DNA of 64,000 nt from Neisseriaceae bacterium (GCA_003963245.1 RXJX01000011.1:62837-126836), one strand, 5' to 3'. Positions 16,599 through 26,069 are shown, numbered from the stretch's first letter. The notes: generated by a model from the letters alone, not told the origin. A program made the numbers and translations.

Positions 16599-17711
16599 CT
16601 ATTGACTAATTTTTGTACTATAGACATTACCGCCTTGAGTAGCTGCATAAATCACTCCTGAAGCAGTAGTAATGGCGTTAGCATACCAGCCATCAGGCAT
16701 TCCACCTCCACCGACTAATTGCCATGGCTGATTTATAGCTGCAGCATAAATGTTTCCGTTGTTGCTAGCTGCGTAAATTAATCCATTAGAAGACAAATTA
16801 ATTGAAGTAATTGAACTATTATTAGGTAAACTTCCTCCACCAAACAAGCTCCATGAACTATTTCCTGTGCTTAAATAAACATTGCCATTTGAGGTTGCGG
16901 CATAAATTTGATTTGTAGGTGAAATTGCCAATGACGTTACAACACCGCTGTCTGGGATAGCTCCACCGCCAACTTGTTGCCAACTGCCATTATTTATACT
17001 AACATAAACACTGCCAAAGCTACTATTAGTTGTTAGATCATAGCCCCCAGTACCTGCGTAGACTGAACTCGTATTGGATAGTGCTACAGAGTATACTTGT
17101 CCTCCGTTTGGTACGCTTTCTCCGCCAACTGCCTGCCACGGGCTTTGTGCACCAGCACAACTATAAACATGTCCATAATATACGTTATTGTTTAAATCAT
17201 AGCCGCCAGTTCCTGCATAAGTTGTTCCGTTGCTAACGCTAATTGAATTTATCCCACCATTATCAGGCACTCCACTCTCATTCGCTAAAATGACCCATGA
17301 CCCTCCATTTCCAGAATTGTTTGCCAAATAACCAACAGTTGGACGATAGCCAAAAGATCCGGACATAGTAACATTGACAGCTGCATATAATGTTTTATTA
17401 TTGTCAATTGCAATTGAGTTTACTTGCTCTGTGGCACCGTTGGGGTTTGGTAGATAATTACCACCAGTAATCTGCCATGACTTTACATAGTTAAACACAG
17501 CAGGATTATTTACATCCACACTTCCACCTGTATATACCTGTCCATTGCCATAAACAATTGAGTTTAGAACAGTATTACTACCAGGTATGTTACTTCCCCC
17601 GACTAAGTTCCAATTGTTTGTATTGCCGCTGTTACCAGAAGAAGATCCACCACATCCGCTGATTACTCCTACCATAGCGCCAAAGAGTAATGCTTGCATT
17701 AACTTATTCAT
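16599..17711 (-). CDS. Seven-repeat beta-propeller lipoprotein
   Basis: Predicted exported lipoprotein of 370 residues: signal peptide ending in the lipobox VISGC, a low-complexity Gly/Ser/Asn linker, then seven tandem repeats of about 45 residues. Each repeat reads roughly W-x-x-V-GG-x-x-x-P ... V-x-S ... Y-A-A/G-T. Seven such units fit a seven-bladed beta-propeller. The start at 17711 (MNKLMQALL) is preferred to 17723 because it has GGAA upstream and gives a standard signal peptide. It follows the S53 protease gene by only 17 bases, so the two are probably one transcript. A propeller could bind substrate or anchor the protease, but that is inference. No enzymatic motif was seen. Confidence 0.75.
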   Translation of the reverse strand: MNKLMQALLFGAMVGVISGCGGSSSGNSGNTNNWNLVGGSNIPGSNTVLNSIVYGNGQVYTGGSVDVNNPAVFNYVKSWQITGGNYLPNPNGATEQVNSIAIDNNKTLYAAVNVTMSGSFGYRPTVGYLANNSGNGGSWVILANESGVPDNGGINSISVSNGTTYAGTGGYDLNNNVYYGHVYSCAGAQSPWQAVGGESVPNGGQVYSVALSNTSSVYAGTGGYDLTTNSSFGSVYVSINNGSWQQVGGGAIPDSGVVTSLAISPTNQIYAATSNGNVYLSTGNSSWSLFGGGSLPNNSSITSINLSSNGLIYAASNNGNIYAAAINQPWQLVGGGGMPDGWYANAITTASGVIYAATQGGNVYSTKISQ

Positions 17712-17728
17712 TTTATTTTCCATTTATA

Positions 17729-19489
17729 CTAACGGTTATTTACTAAATATTGAATGAAAAGCGGTCCATATGGTGATCCAAGACCTGTAATGTCATTCCA
17801 TCCCGGATTTGCACCAAGTACACTTGACTGAGTATATTTAGGTGCAACAATATTAGTGATAGGCGCCGAACCTTGGTGTTGTGAGTAGCTCATTTTATAT
17901 AGATACGGCGTTGTTAGACCCACTGTCGGCATTTGATTGGCGACCCGAGCCTGATTAGCAATTACAATAAGCGAAGAGTAAAGAGGGCAGGCTAAACTAG
18001 TACCTCCAATTTGTCGCCAGTTCGTTCCATCTGCAGTATCATAGACAGGGAATCCAGAAAACGGATCTCCGTCCAAACTAATATCTGGCACGGCTCGTCT
18101 GCTTCCAACCAGACCATATCCTGTGGCATTTACTGTCGAAATTGCCTGTCGCTGCCAGCTTTGTGCCGTGTAGTATTGACTTAGTCCGCCAGTTGATCCG
18201 ACATCTTCCCATGGCCATGCCCAGCCAGCTTCAGATTTGTAACTACCATTTGGATTTAATTGAACTTTGCTACCACCAACCGCAGTTGCCCATGGTGAAG
18301 AAGAAGGGTAATCAACTGATGGTGTAGTTGTTTGAGATCCAACGTTATCCCCGTCATCTCCTGAGGAGAAATTTACACTTATTCCTTGTGCAGCTGCCTG
18401 CATGAGAATGTATTCTAATGGTGAATCAGCTGCTTCTGGACCACCATATGAATTGGATATTACACTTGCCAATTGATTGCTTACAGCTGTATTAATCGCA
18501 GCATATAAGTCATCATTATTATTACTATTAGCTTCAATTAAAATAATTTGGGCACCGGGGACAATAGTGTGTGCTGATTGAACATCTAAGCTAATTTCTC
18601 CGCTCCAGTCATCACTTGCTGGAAATGATTCTGGTAATGGTGATAATTGACCGTATTGGTTTAGTTTGGTAAAACAACCGCTTGCGGAAGTACATGAGGG
18701 CAAGTTATATCGATTGCTAAAAACATTTAAATCATTTTCAATTGTTGCATCATCATATGCATCAATAATAACTATTGTTTGCCCACTACCATTTAAACCA
18801 GAAGCATGTAGTTTATCGACGCCATATGCTTTTTGCATTAATTGTGGAACCATTGTCCCGGGCATTCCTACTGCATTGGGTAATGCACCAGTAGCCACGT
18901 ACTGAGGGCGCATTTTTGATATACTGTCTAAGCCAGTTATGAACGATACTTTGTCATTAATTTCTTGATCAAGAGTTATCGCACGGTCATTGCTATAAAC
19001 TACTTTTCCATTCTTGGTTAAATAATTATTGATTTGTGTATTAAAAGTTTGTTGAATTTTAGCGACACTACCAATTGTTTCAATATAAGCTCCATTCGCC
19101 GGAATATTTGTTACGGTGAAGCCTTTGTTCATTAAATAATTTTTGACACTGGAGACATCTTGAGTAGATATTCCAAACTTTTGAGCATACTCAGAACTCG
19201 AAATAAATTTGTGATATTTGGAAGAGTTTGGATTATAAAGATCACTCAGGAATGTTTTTAATTCTTGTTGATTTGATGGCTTGAGCCAAATTTTAAAGGT
19301 TAATAACTCGGTTGGCATTTCTTGTCCAAGCAATGAAGCATTGTTCAAACTCGTCGATACCTGAGCAATACCACTGGCGTTGGCAGTGCTGATACTTGCA
19401 ACCAAAGTGGTTGAGGTTATAAGAAGTATTTTAACTAAATGAGGAAATAAATGTTTCTTGTTATGTGTTGAAATATATGGTGAACTCAT
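17729..19489 (-). CDS. Secreted S53 (sedolisin/kumamolisin-type) serine-carboxyl peptidase precursor
   Basis: Acid-type endopeptidase zymogen of 586 residues. It has an N-terminal signal peptide (hydrophobic segment about 18-38), a pro-domain (about 50-195) with the YHKFISSSEYA motif typical of the pro-kumamolisin fold, then the catalytic domain. The Ser-Glu-Asp triad is recognisable: Glu and Asp in GEISLDVQ, the oxyanion Asp in SSGDDGD, and the nucleophile Ser in GGTSLACP. The C-terminal NDITGLGSPYG matches the calcium-binding end of the family. All catalytic positions appear intact, so it should be active after self-processing. It shares a transcript with the propeller lipoprotein. S53 proteases are scattered among bacteria, so horizontal acquisition is plausible. 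Confidence 0.92.
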   Translation of the reverse strand: MSSPYISTHNKKHLFPHLVKILLITSTTLVASISTANASGIAQVSTSLNNASLLGQEMPTELLTFKIWLKPSNQQELKTFLSDLYNPNSSKYHKFISSSEYAQKFGISTQDVSSVKNYLMNKGFTVTNIPANGAYIETIGSVAKIQQTFNTQINNYLTKNGKVVYSNDRAITLDQEINDKVSFITGLDSISKMRPQYVATGALPNAVGMPGTMVPQLMQKAYGVDKLHASGLNGSGQTIVIIDAYDDATIENDLNVFSNRYNLPSCTSASGCFTKLNQYGQLSPLPESFPASDDWSGEISLDVQSAHTIVPGAQIILIEANSNNNDDLYAAINTAVSNQLASVISNSYGGPEAADSPLEYILMQAAAQGISVNFSSGDDGDNVGSQTTTPSVDYPSSSPWATAVGGSKVQLNPNGSYKSEAGWAWPWEDVGSTGGLSQYYTAQSWQRQAISTVNATGYGLVGSRRAVPDISLDGDPFSGFPVYDTADGTNWRQIGGTSLACPLYSSLIVIANQARVANQMPTVGLTTPYLYKMSYSQHQGSAPITNIVAPKYTQSSVLGANPGWNDITGLGSPYGPLFIQYLVNNR

Positions 19490-19751
19490 ATCTATGGCCC
19501 TTCATTATTGCGAGATGTTTAAAATCAAAGAGGCAGAACAATCAATTTAACATGCACACCAGACATTATATATTTAAATCTATATTAATCGTCGAATAAT
19601 TGCTTTTATGATGAACTTATATGCTGCAAATGGTAAAGATATTACTGTTTAACGATTGCTGAATTTAGAAACTAAATTATTTGACTTATCGTGTAACTTT
19701 ACGACAGATTGAGTTTAAAAGAAGTTTAAGCGGTGTTTTTCATAAAGCAGA

Positions 19752-19777
19752 ATGAGGGCAAGAAGGAGAGCCCTCAT
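19752..19777 (-). terminator. Hairpin after the remnant at 19817
   Basis: ATGAGGGC (19752-19759) and GCCCTCAT (19770-19777) form a perfect eight-base-pair stem with a ten-base loop, followed on the minus strand by a modest T-rich stretch. It probably ended the gene whose remains lie at 19817-20080. The 262 bases between it and the protease start hold nothing else that I recognise. Confidence 0.45.
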
Positions 19778-19816
19778 ATATAATTCTATTTATAGTGTAA
19801 GAATAGTCTTAGGTTA

Positions 19817-20080
19817 TCAATTAGCACTAATACTGGTTTGAGCGCCTATCGCTATTGCTGAAATAACTCCTCCCCAGTCTGATCCACTGGCATAAGGATT
19901 AGAGTCAGTGATAAAGCCCATACCATTGCTGCAGGTGCTGGTAGTGCAGCTGGCATGGAGGAGCAGAAGATGGATAGCCTGCAATCTGCGTAAATAATTC
20001 AGCGACATTCATGCTACTATTATAATTGGAATAAATGCAACAAACACATTCTTCGAAGCATAATTTGTTGGTTTTGTAAC
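19817..20080 (-). pseudogene. Eroded 3' end of an unidentified exported-type protein gene
   Basis: Three minus-strand frames read in succession as one plausible protein end: first TNYASKNVFVAF, then after a shift YNSSMNVAELFTQIAGYPSS, then after a second shift TCSNGMGFITDSNPYASG and WGGVISAIAIGAQTSISAN, followed by a stop at 19817. The Ser/Thr/Asn/Gly-rich composition resembles the exported proteins nearby. No family was recognised. Two frameshifts and the absence of any 5' part indicate decay. The final frame is open for 63 codons from an ATG at 20008 and could still be read, but that ATG has no ribosome-binding site. Confidence 0.4.
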
Positions 20081-20190
20081 GGGTTGTATTATATTATGAT
20101 TTCAAAATACCGTGTTATGGATTCTAAATTTCATGTCATATTAATCACATGCATAGCTATAATAGAAGCATAATTTTTAAAACAGATTAA

Positions 20191-20361
20191 ACTCTGTTGC
20201 AAGTGCTTGTCAAAGGTAATGGCTATAAGCTGGTACATGCTTTAAACCATTTTGCTTTAAAGAACAAATTATTCCTAAATGCAGCCAAAGCTGCTTTTAG
20301 AGAATAGGAATTAATCAAACAGCAGCATACCGAGTTTGAAAAATCTAGTATGACTGCGTAA
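20191..20361 (+). pseudogene. Possible gene remnant interrupted by an in-frame stop
   Basis: A plus-strand frame opens after a stop at 20188 and gives 38 residues of protein-like composition (GNGYKLVHALNHFAL, FLNAAKAAFRE). It reaches TAG at 20305 and continues in frame for 17 more codons (ELIKQQHTEFEKSS) to TAA at 20359. No start codon or ribosome-binding site precedes it. It could be the 3' end of a lost gene with a nonsense mutation, or chance. The rest of 20081-20403 contains only AT-rich DNA with a short GCAGC/GCTGC hairpin inside this remnant. Confidence 0.25.
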
Positions 20362-20403
20362 CATCAGTAACTAACTTAAAATATAGGATAATATAAGATA
20401 ATC

Positions 20404-23400
20404 ATGAATAAATACAGAAATAGAATGTATACTATACTGGCAATATTTATAGCGATAATAATTTCTTCTTGTAGTGGTGGTATTTGTGCCCCTGAAAGCG
20501 ATAGTGGTGTCGGCAACGTATTAAATATAGAAATGAATGCACCCTCGCAATATCCAGCTAGTAAAGAGCTTTATGTACCAGTTCTGGTTACTAATATAAG
20601 TAACGATACATTGAGCAATGTGGTATATTCGATTCCGGCAGTAACAAATACCACAGGTTCAACAATTACTGTAACCAATGACTCACAAGCAAATTGTGCA
20701 ACTTTAAAATCTGGTCAAACTTGTCAGTTAACAATTCATATACTTCCAAATGGAGTTGTTGGTAAACAAAATACTGCCCATAATTTACAAGATGCCACGA
20801 GTAATGTAAATAACGTTGGTTCATTCCAAGTTTTGGCACAAAATAATCAATTGCATGCAGAAAAGGCCGTTTATATTGGCTTAGTAGACGTTCCACCAAG
20901 TACCGGTACTGGTGTAGATGGGATAGCTTTATTGTATAATCCGACTCTTGTAAGTAGTAATACGACTAATGTCAACTCATCTACAAATGTATTAATCACT
21001 ATGGTGGTTACATCAGCAAATGTTGGTCAATTTAATACTCTACAAATAGTTGATACTAATGGTAATATATTGACATATGAAGTGCTGACTGGTAATAGTG
21101 GTGAGGGTATGACAGATTTAACTATAGGCAGTATAGTAACTCTTGCAGTTCAAGTTCCGTACGGTTCAACACAATTAGTCTTTAAACCATTATTAAAATC
21201 TGATAATAACCAGATCACAAATGGTGAAGGTCAAAATCAGGTAATTCAAGTAATACCACCGACAGTTAAGAAAGCTAGTTTAAATATCTTGCATTCTCTA
21301 GTTAACTTAAATGAAAGCACACCGACTCAAGTTATAACAGTTGTAAATAATGGCAATGCACCAGCCAGTTCATTGGATATTACCATAGGTGACCATGTAA
21401 CAGTAATAAATAATACCTGTATGGCTAATCTTGCTGCTGGTGCTTCGTGTAATTATACTGTGTCATTTGATGTTAGTCAACCTATAGTTGGTACAACAAC
21501 GAGTAATGTAAGCTATAATGATACTCAAACTAATCAGAATTTGAATGTGGCAATAAACTATAGAGGTAAAACTCCATTTGTAGGACTTACATTATCTAGC
21601 AATAATTTAACGTATACTTTTAATGCGACTACTGAAAGCCCAAGCTATGCTTCAATAGTGACGATAACTAATGCTGGTGAAGTTTCACCGCTTACATTGG
21701 CAAATTTACCAACTTTGCAGTATTTTCATATTTCAACAACTGCAGGTACTGCAAATGATTGTAAAGTAAATCAGGTTTTACAACCCGGTGCTTCATGTAA
21801 TATCTTAGTGACTTATGATAATTCAACTGTTCTGGCTAACATTACGGAGATGGCTATTGGTTATAGTTATATCGATATTGATAGCACTACGAAAACTGGT
21901 AAAACGAGTGTTAATCTAAATTATAATACTGTACAGTCGTTGGCGGTGTTGAGTTATGGTTTATTTGCAAAAAATAACATTAGCGTAGATTCACTGCAAT
22001 CTATTTCATTACTTGATAGCAATTCAAATTTTACATATAGTTTTGGTGGTATAGTAAATAATAATGTTGAGGCAACTAACCAATACATTACAATCACTAA
22101 TATTGGTCAGATTCCTGCAACTGGAGTAAATATATTGTCACCAGATCAACCATATAATATCTTATCAAATGGCTGTAGGGCTACAATAGCCCAAGGCGAT
22201 AGTTGTCAAGTGTTAGTAGCATTTGGTCCAGCAGCACCTAGTATGAGTGCTGGTAACAAAGTAGCTAATTTATTTACCAATTACTTGTCTTATCCTTCAG
22301 CAAGTACTACTGCATCAATATTTGCTAAATTGACTGGGAATGTATATCTAGCTAATACAGCAGTTTTAAATGCAGCAGTAACTGCGAATAGTGGTTTTGA
22401 AAGTGGTAATGGCAGTCTTGCACAACCGTACCAGCTTCAAATAAATAATAATGGTACGGTAACTTATACGTTGACTAATTCGGGAGAAACTCCTGCTGAA
22501 GGGTTCTATGTATCTTACAATCCAAATGTGTTATTACCTTGGGCTATAACAAATAGTAGCTGTGGCACACCACAGAATCCAATTTCATTATCTGAAAATG
22601 GTGGCAGTTGTACGATTACATTTGGACTAAATCCTAGCAGTGTGGGTACAAGCAGTTTAAACTTTGCTAATATTCAAATGAGCTGGGTTGATCAAGACTC
22701 TCCGAATGGTCAAACGCAAGTTGGCACGGGAATAGTTTATGTCAATGTATTTGCAGCACCAACAATCACGACAACTACGGTTCCATTGCCAATTGGAACA
22801 TTATTACAAAATACAAATTTTAAAGTAGTTGTAACTTTAGCTGGTGGTTATAAAGTTCCTTTGCAAACGATAACTGGAACAATTTCAGGTGATACAAACA
22901 GTAATATGACAGCATCATCAAGTACTTGCTCTGTCAGTTTGACTAATCCATCATGTAGTATGACATTTATAGTGAAAGCTAACCCTGTATCGGAAAGTGG
23001 TGTAGTGGTAAATCTAGTAAACTCTACAACGCCACAGATAGCACCAACACCAAATGGGTATCCATTCAATGTTCAGTATAATACTCAACCATTTTATGTG
23101 AGTTCTGCTTCTCCGAAAGTTGGTGAAAGTTTTAACTTTACGCCGAATTTTACTGCTGATATGCCAAGTGCTACTAATCCATACACGGTTACATTACCCG
23201 CTGGATTTACTACTGATAGTGGAGATAGTTCATATACGATGACATCACCGCCATTGACTAAGCATTTGAAGATTGCCCCAACAGTTGCACCGGGATTATA
23301 TCTAATTACAATGACTGATAGTTTTGGTAATACGTTTACTACTAATATTCCTGTATCTAAGTTGCAGAAAATGATGTACTTTGCTGATGGTACAGGGATT

Positions 23401-24303
23401 CTTAGTTGCAAGCTAAATCAAGATGGTTCAATTAATGGCACCTGTGGATTAAATAATTCTGTTACGAATAATACATCAGTAATTTACATTAACTCCACAG
23501 GTCAATATGCTTACATTGGTGGTAGAATGTCACAAAATCCTTCTACTCAGGTGAAAATTTGTTCAATAATTACTGATGTAGGTAGCACATACGGTAACCT
23601 TACAAACTGCTCATATTATAATGGATTACCAAATGGTTTTATTGATCCTGCTGCATATGGTACGATAGCTAGTTTATTAACAAATACCCAGCAAACTAAA
23701 CTCTATATTGGTTCAACGAGTAGCTCAGATCTTTATATTTGTAATATTACGCCAACAAATCCTATCCCAACAAGTTGTGCACCTTTTACGGTTCCAGGTC
23801 TTTCAGATATTGGTCGTATAACATCCAATTATAATGGAACGCAACTAATATTATCTAGCTCTAATCGTTCTTTATCCTACTGCTCTCTTAATACAGATGG
23901 GAGTATATCTGGATGTACTAGTTCACCGAGTGTAATATCTGGCGCAAACTTTCCAATTGCAGTATCATTTAGCTATGATAATACTAAATTATTTTCCGTT
24001 GGATTTACAAGTGGTGGAGGGAGCAATCCATGGGCTAGCTACACAACTTATTCAGAAATGACTAGCACATTTAGTTCATCGTTTAATAATGGATTACTAA
24101 ATAATATTGCTGGTCGCTATCCTTATTTAACTAGTGTTGCATTTGGTCCTGATTATGCTTATATAGCAGCAATCGGATCGCCAACTGGTGTTGGAGCCTT
24201 GAAGTGTACATTAAGTGAATCTGGACTACTTAATCAATGTAACGCAGTTTCTACTGCAACATATATTGGTTCAGCGACTGACGGTGTTACTATTTTTAAC
24301 TAG
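20404..24303 (+). CDS. Giant lipoprotein with cysteine-paired Ig-like repeats and a C-terminal propeller-like domain
   Basis: Predicted exported protein of 1299 residues. The N-terminus is a signal peptide with a lipobox ending in Cys23 (IISSC). Residues of about 30-960 hold at least six beta-rich modules, each ending with a pair of cysteines in a pattern N-x-C ... L-x-x-G-x-x-C-x-x-x-V/I-x-F, as in ANCATLKSGQTC, NTCMANLAAGASC and NGCRATIAQGDSC. This recalls bacterial ASH/DUF11-type Ig-like repeats. From about 1000 to the end are five units with a second cysteine pattern, C-x-L-x-x-D-G-S-I-x-G-x-C-like (KLNQDGSINGTC, SLNTDGSISGC), suggesting propeller blades. No enzymatic motif was seen. It is probably a surface adhesin or binding protein. 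It stands alone with its own terminator. Confidence 0.8.
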   Translation: MNKYRNRMYTILAIFIAIIISSCSGGICAPESDSGVGNVLNIEMNAPSQYPASKELYVPVLVTNISNDTLSNVVYSIPAVTNTTGSTITVTNDSQANCATLKSGQTCQLTIHILPNGVVGKQNTAHNLQDATSNVNNVGSFQVLAQNNQLHAEKAVYIGLVDVPPSTGTGVDGIALLYNPTLVSSNTTNVNSSTNVLITMVVTSANVGQFNTLQIVDTNGNILTYEVLTGNSGEGMTDLTIGSIVTLAVQVPYGSTQLVFKPLLKSDNNQITNGEGQNQVIQVIPPTVKKASLNILHSLVNLNESTPTQVITVVNNGNAPASSLDITIGDHVTVINNTCMANLAAGASCNYTVSFDVSQPIVGTTTSNVSYNDTQTNQNLNVAINYRGKTPFVGLTLSSNNLTYTFNATTESPSYASIVTITNAGEVSPLTLANLPTLQYFHISTTAGTANDCKVNQVLQPGASCNILVTYDNSTVLANITEMAIGYSYIDIDSTTKTGKTSVNLNYNTVQSLAVLSYGLFAKNNISVDSLQSISLLDSNSNFTYSFGGIVNNNVEATNQYITITNIGQIPATGVNILSPDQPYNILSNGCRATIAQGDSCQVLVAFGPAAPSMSAGNKVANLFTNYLSYPSASTTASIFAKLTGNVYLANTAVLNAAVTANSGFESGNGSLAQPYQLQINNNGTVTYTLTNSGETPAEGFYVSYNPNVLLPWAITNSSCGTPQNPISLSENGGSCTITFGLNPSSVGTSSLNFANIQMSWVDQDSPNGQTQVGTGIVYVNVFAAPTITTTTVPLPIGTLLQNTNFKVVVTLAGGYKVPLQTITGTISGDTNSNMTASSSTCSVSLTNPSCSMTFIVKANPVSESGVVVNLVNSTTPQIAPTPNGYPFNVQYNTQPFYVSSASPKVGESFNFTPNFTADMPSATNPYTVTLPAGFTTDSGDSSYTMTSPPLTKHLKIAPTVAPGLYLITMTDSFGNTFTTNIPVSKLQKMMYFADGTGILSCKLNQDGSINGTCGLNNSVTNNTSVIYINSTGQYAYIGGRMSQNPSTQVKICSIITDVGSTYGNLTNCSYYNGLPNGFIDPAAYGTIASLLTNTQQTKLYIGSTSSSDLYICNITPTNPIPTSCAPFTVPGLSDIGRITSNYNGTQLILSSSNRSLSYCSLNTDGSISGCTSSPSVISGANFPIAVSFSYDNTKLFSVGFTSGGGSNPWASYTTYSEMTSTFSSSFNNGLLNNIAGRYPYLTSVAFGPDYAYIAAIGSPTGVGALKCTLSESGLLNQCNAVSTATYIGSATDGVTIFN

Positions 24304-24334
24304 ACCGTATAAACAATATTTATTTTTTACATAG

Positions 24335-24358
24335 AGCTCCCTATTTAGGGAGCTTTTT
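24335..24358 (+). terminator. Intrinsic terminator of the giant lipoprotein gene
   Basis: AGCTCCCT (24335-24342), four-base loop, AGGGAGCT (24347-24354) and a T-run to 24358, located 32 bases after the stop codon. Confidence 0.9.
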
Positions 24359-24403
24359 AATTACGGGGCATGTTTAGATTAGAGTACGCTACGGGAATTA
24401 GTT

Positions 24404-24586
24404 TTAACATCGCAAGATATATAACATTTTTATTATAGTGGTTAAATTTGAGCTATGTTTGATGAACTCCAAAATAACTTTCATCAAGTTCATCTCACTT
24501 GTAGGAAGCCATAGATTACCACTGTAGCCTGCTAATCGTTGTCTAATGAGCTTTAAATACCGATTGATTGTATTTTTAAAGGTACA
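24404..24586 (-). pseudogene. Possible decayed transposase fragment
   Basis: A minus-strand frame is open for about 60 codons without a convincing start. Its beginning, KNTINRYLKLIRQRLA, resembles the helix-turn-helix part of IS1595/IS1016-type transposases (xNTxxxYxxxLR). The remainder is not recognisable. The stretch between the terminator at 24358 and the pirin gene (24359-24734) otherwise holds the palindrome listed separately. This is a weak call based on one motif-like segment. Confidence 0.22.
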
Positions 24587-24617
24587 TTATGTTACATTTA
24601 ACAAAATGTGCCTTTAA
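24576..24617. repeat. 18-bp near-perfect palindrome
   Basis: The arms at 24576-24593 and 24600-24617 match in 16 of 18 positions around a six-base centre (TTAAAGGTACATTATGTT against its reverse complement). No T-run lies on either side, so it does not look like a terminator. It may be the end of a lost mobile element or a regulator site. Confidence 0.5.
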
Positions 24618-24734
24618 GTTCAATTACCAAATAATAAACTTTATGCTACAATATTAATTGTTTTAGCTCCTACTTTTTATTGAAGTAGTTAAATTAAAAT
24701 TAGTCTTTAGAATTTAACAGGACATAGTTGATCG

Positions 24735-25460
24735 CTAGCGAAACAACATTGGAACTTCAATTGCCAAAAGTCGTGTCTTACTTTTAACACTAAATTTTAT
24801 CTGGTTTATATCACTAACCATAATAGAATCACGAGTTTCCAATATCTCGTTCTCTATTTCAATATTTCCTTCAATTACCATTAGAAATAGTCCACTTATG
24901 TTTGAATTCAATTGATAGATATGATTAGTAGAAATTTCGTCAAACTCACCTAATGATAAATAAGCATCCTGATTTATCATTAATTGCTCTGAATTTTGTA
25001 CCGGGGAAACTAGCAACTGCCATTGATTTTTAAGTTTCTCTAATTGTGAAATAAAATTACGTGTGGCATAACGGGGAGCAAGATTTTGTTCCCGCGGATA
25101 AATCCAAATCTGGAAAAGACTTAATGCTTCTTCAGTAGATGGATTTGCTTCGCTATGAATAATCCCACTTCCTGCGCTCATAACCTGAATTTCTCCAGCA
25201 CGAATATATTCTTTATTCCCAAGACTATCTTGGTGTTCGACACGTCCGGACAACACAACCGTTATGATTTCCATATTGTTATGCGGGTGCGGAGGAAATT
25301 CTCCTCCCGCTGCAATGAAATCATCATTAACTACTCGCAGCGCACCAAAATTCATGCGCTCACGGTTATAGTATTCGCCAAAACTAAAGGTATGCCACGT
25401 ATCAAGCCAGCCAAAATTCAGGTGTCCACGGCTTGCTGCGCGAATAATTGCTTTTTTCAT
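24735..25460 (-). CDS. Pirin-family bicupin (YhhW-like)
   Basis: Cytosolic metal-binding bicupin of 241 residues related to E. coli YhhW, for which quercetin 2,3-dioxygenase activity has been reported in vitro. The N-terminal cupin carries the metal ligands in PPHPHNNMEI and the later SGIIHSE stretch. The opening RGHLNFGWLDTWHTFSFG is the usual pirin signature. The C-terminal cupin is weaker, as is normal. It lies six bases after the flavodoxin-fold gene, so both form one operon from the promoter at 26070. The physiological substrate is unknown; a link to redox or quinone stress is suggested only by the neighbour. Confidence 0.88.
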   Translation of the reverse strand: MKKAIIRAASRGHLNFGWLDTWHTFSFGEYYNRERMNFGALRVVNDDFIAAGGEFPPHPHNNMEIITVVLSGRVEHQDSLGNKEYIRAGEIQVMSAGSGIIHSEANPSTEEALSLFQIWIYPREQNLAPRYATRNFISQLEKLKNQWQLLVSPVQNSEQLMINQDAYLSLGEFDEISTNHIYQLNSNISGLFLMVIEGNIEIENEILETRDSIMVSDINQIKFSVKSKTRLLAIEVPMLFR

Positions 25461-25466
25461 CTTATC

Positions 25467-26027
25467 CTACTTCTGACGTAAAGTTAATTCGGCTACTCTT
25501 TGTCCTAAATGGCGTGCAGTAGCTAAATCGCCGATTGGAGGTACTACATCTGCGCCAAGATCAGAATCAGATTGAGCAAATGCACCAAGCGAAGCACCCA
25601 TGCGGTTAAGGTCATTACGCTCTGATTTTGAGCTATTGGATGGTAATAAGCCTAAAGATACCCACAACATTCCATGTTGCGCGGCAAAAGTTGCTAACTG
25701 GATAATTGCAGTTTGCTTATCACCGTTAAAGCTTGCCGAGTTAACAAAGCCTGCAGCTAATTTATCTTTCCAAGCTTGGGCAAACCAAAGCTTAGAGCTT
25801 TCTTCCATAAATTTCTTAAATTCCGCAGAAATGCTCCCCATATAGACAGGTGAACCAAAGATAATGGCATCGGCAGAATTTAAAACTTCCCAATGTTGTG
25901 CCACGTCAGCGACACTAATTAAGTGTGTGGTCACTCCATCAACGCTTTTAGCTCCATCTAGCACAGCCTGAGCTTGTTTTGCGGTGTGTCCATAGCCACT
26001 ATGATAAATTATTGCTACTGATTTCAT
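25467..26027 (-). CDS. Flavodoxin-family NAD(P)H quinone reductase-like protein (WrbA-related)
   Basis: Flavodoxin-fold FMN protein of 186 residues. The phosphate-binding loop is YHSGYGHTAKQA near the N-terminus, followed by the GSPVYMGSISAEFKKFME segment typical of the WrbA/NADPH-dependent FMN reductase group, and GFVNSASFNGDKQTAI. The start at 26027 is preferred to 26039 because GGAG lies five bases upstream and the protein then begins MKSVAIIYHSG. It is likely to reduce quinones by two electrons. It is first in an operon with the pirin gene. Confidence 0.82.
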   Translation of the reverse strand: MKSVAIIYHSGYGHTAKQAQAVLDGAKSVDGVTTHLISVADVAQHWEVLNSADAIIFGSPVYMGSISAEFKKFMEESSKLWFAQAWKDKLAAGFVNSASFNGDKQTAIIQLATFAAQHGMLWVSLGLLPSNSSKSERNDLNRMGASLGAFAQSDSDLGADVVPPIGDLATARHLGQRVAELTLRQK

Positions 26028-26069
26028 GATTGCTCCCAAATAAATAAAATTAAAAATTTGAACCTTGCA

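Noticed and set aside
23094..23411. Minus-strand frame of 105 codons inside the giant lipoprotein gene
   Set aside because: Repetitive coding sequence on the plus strand explains it; no signal for independent expression.
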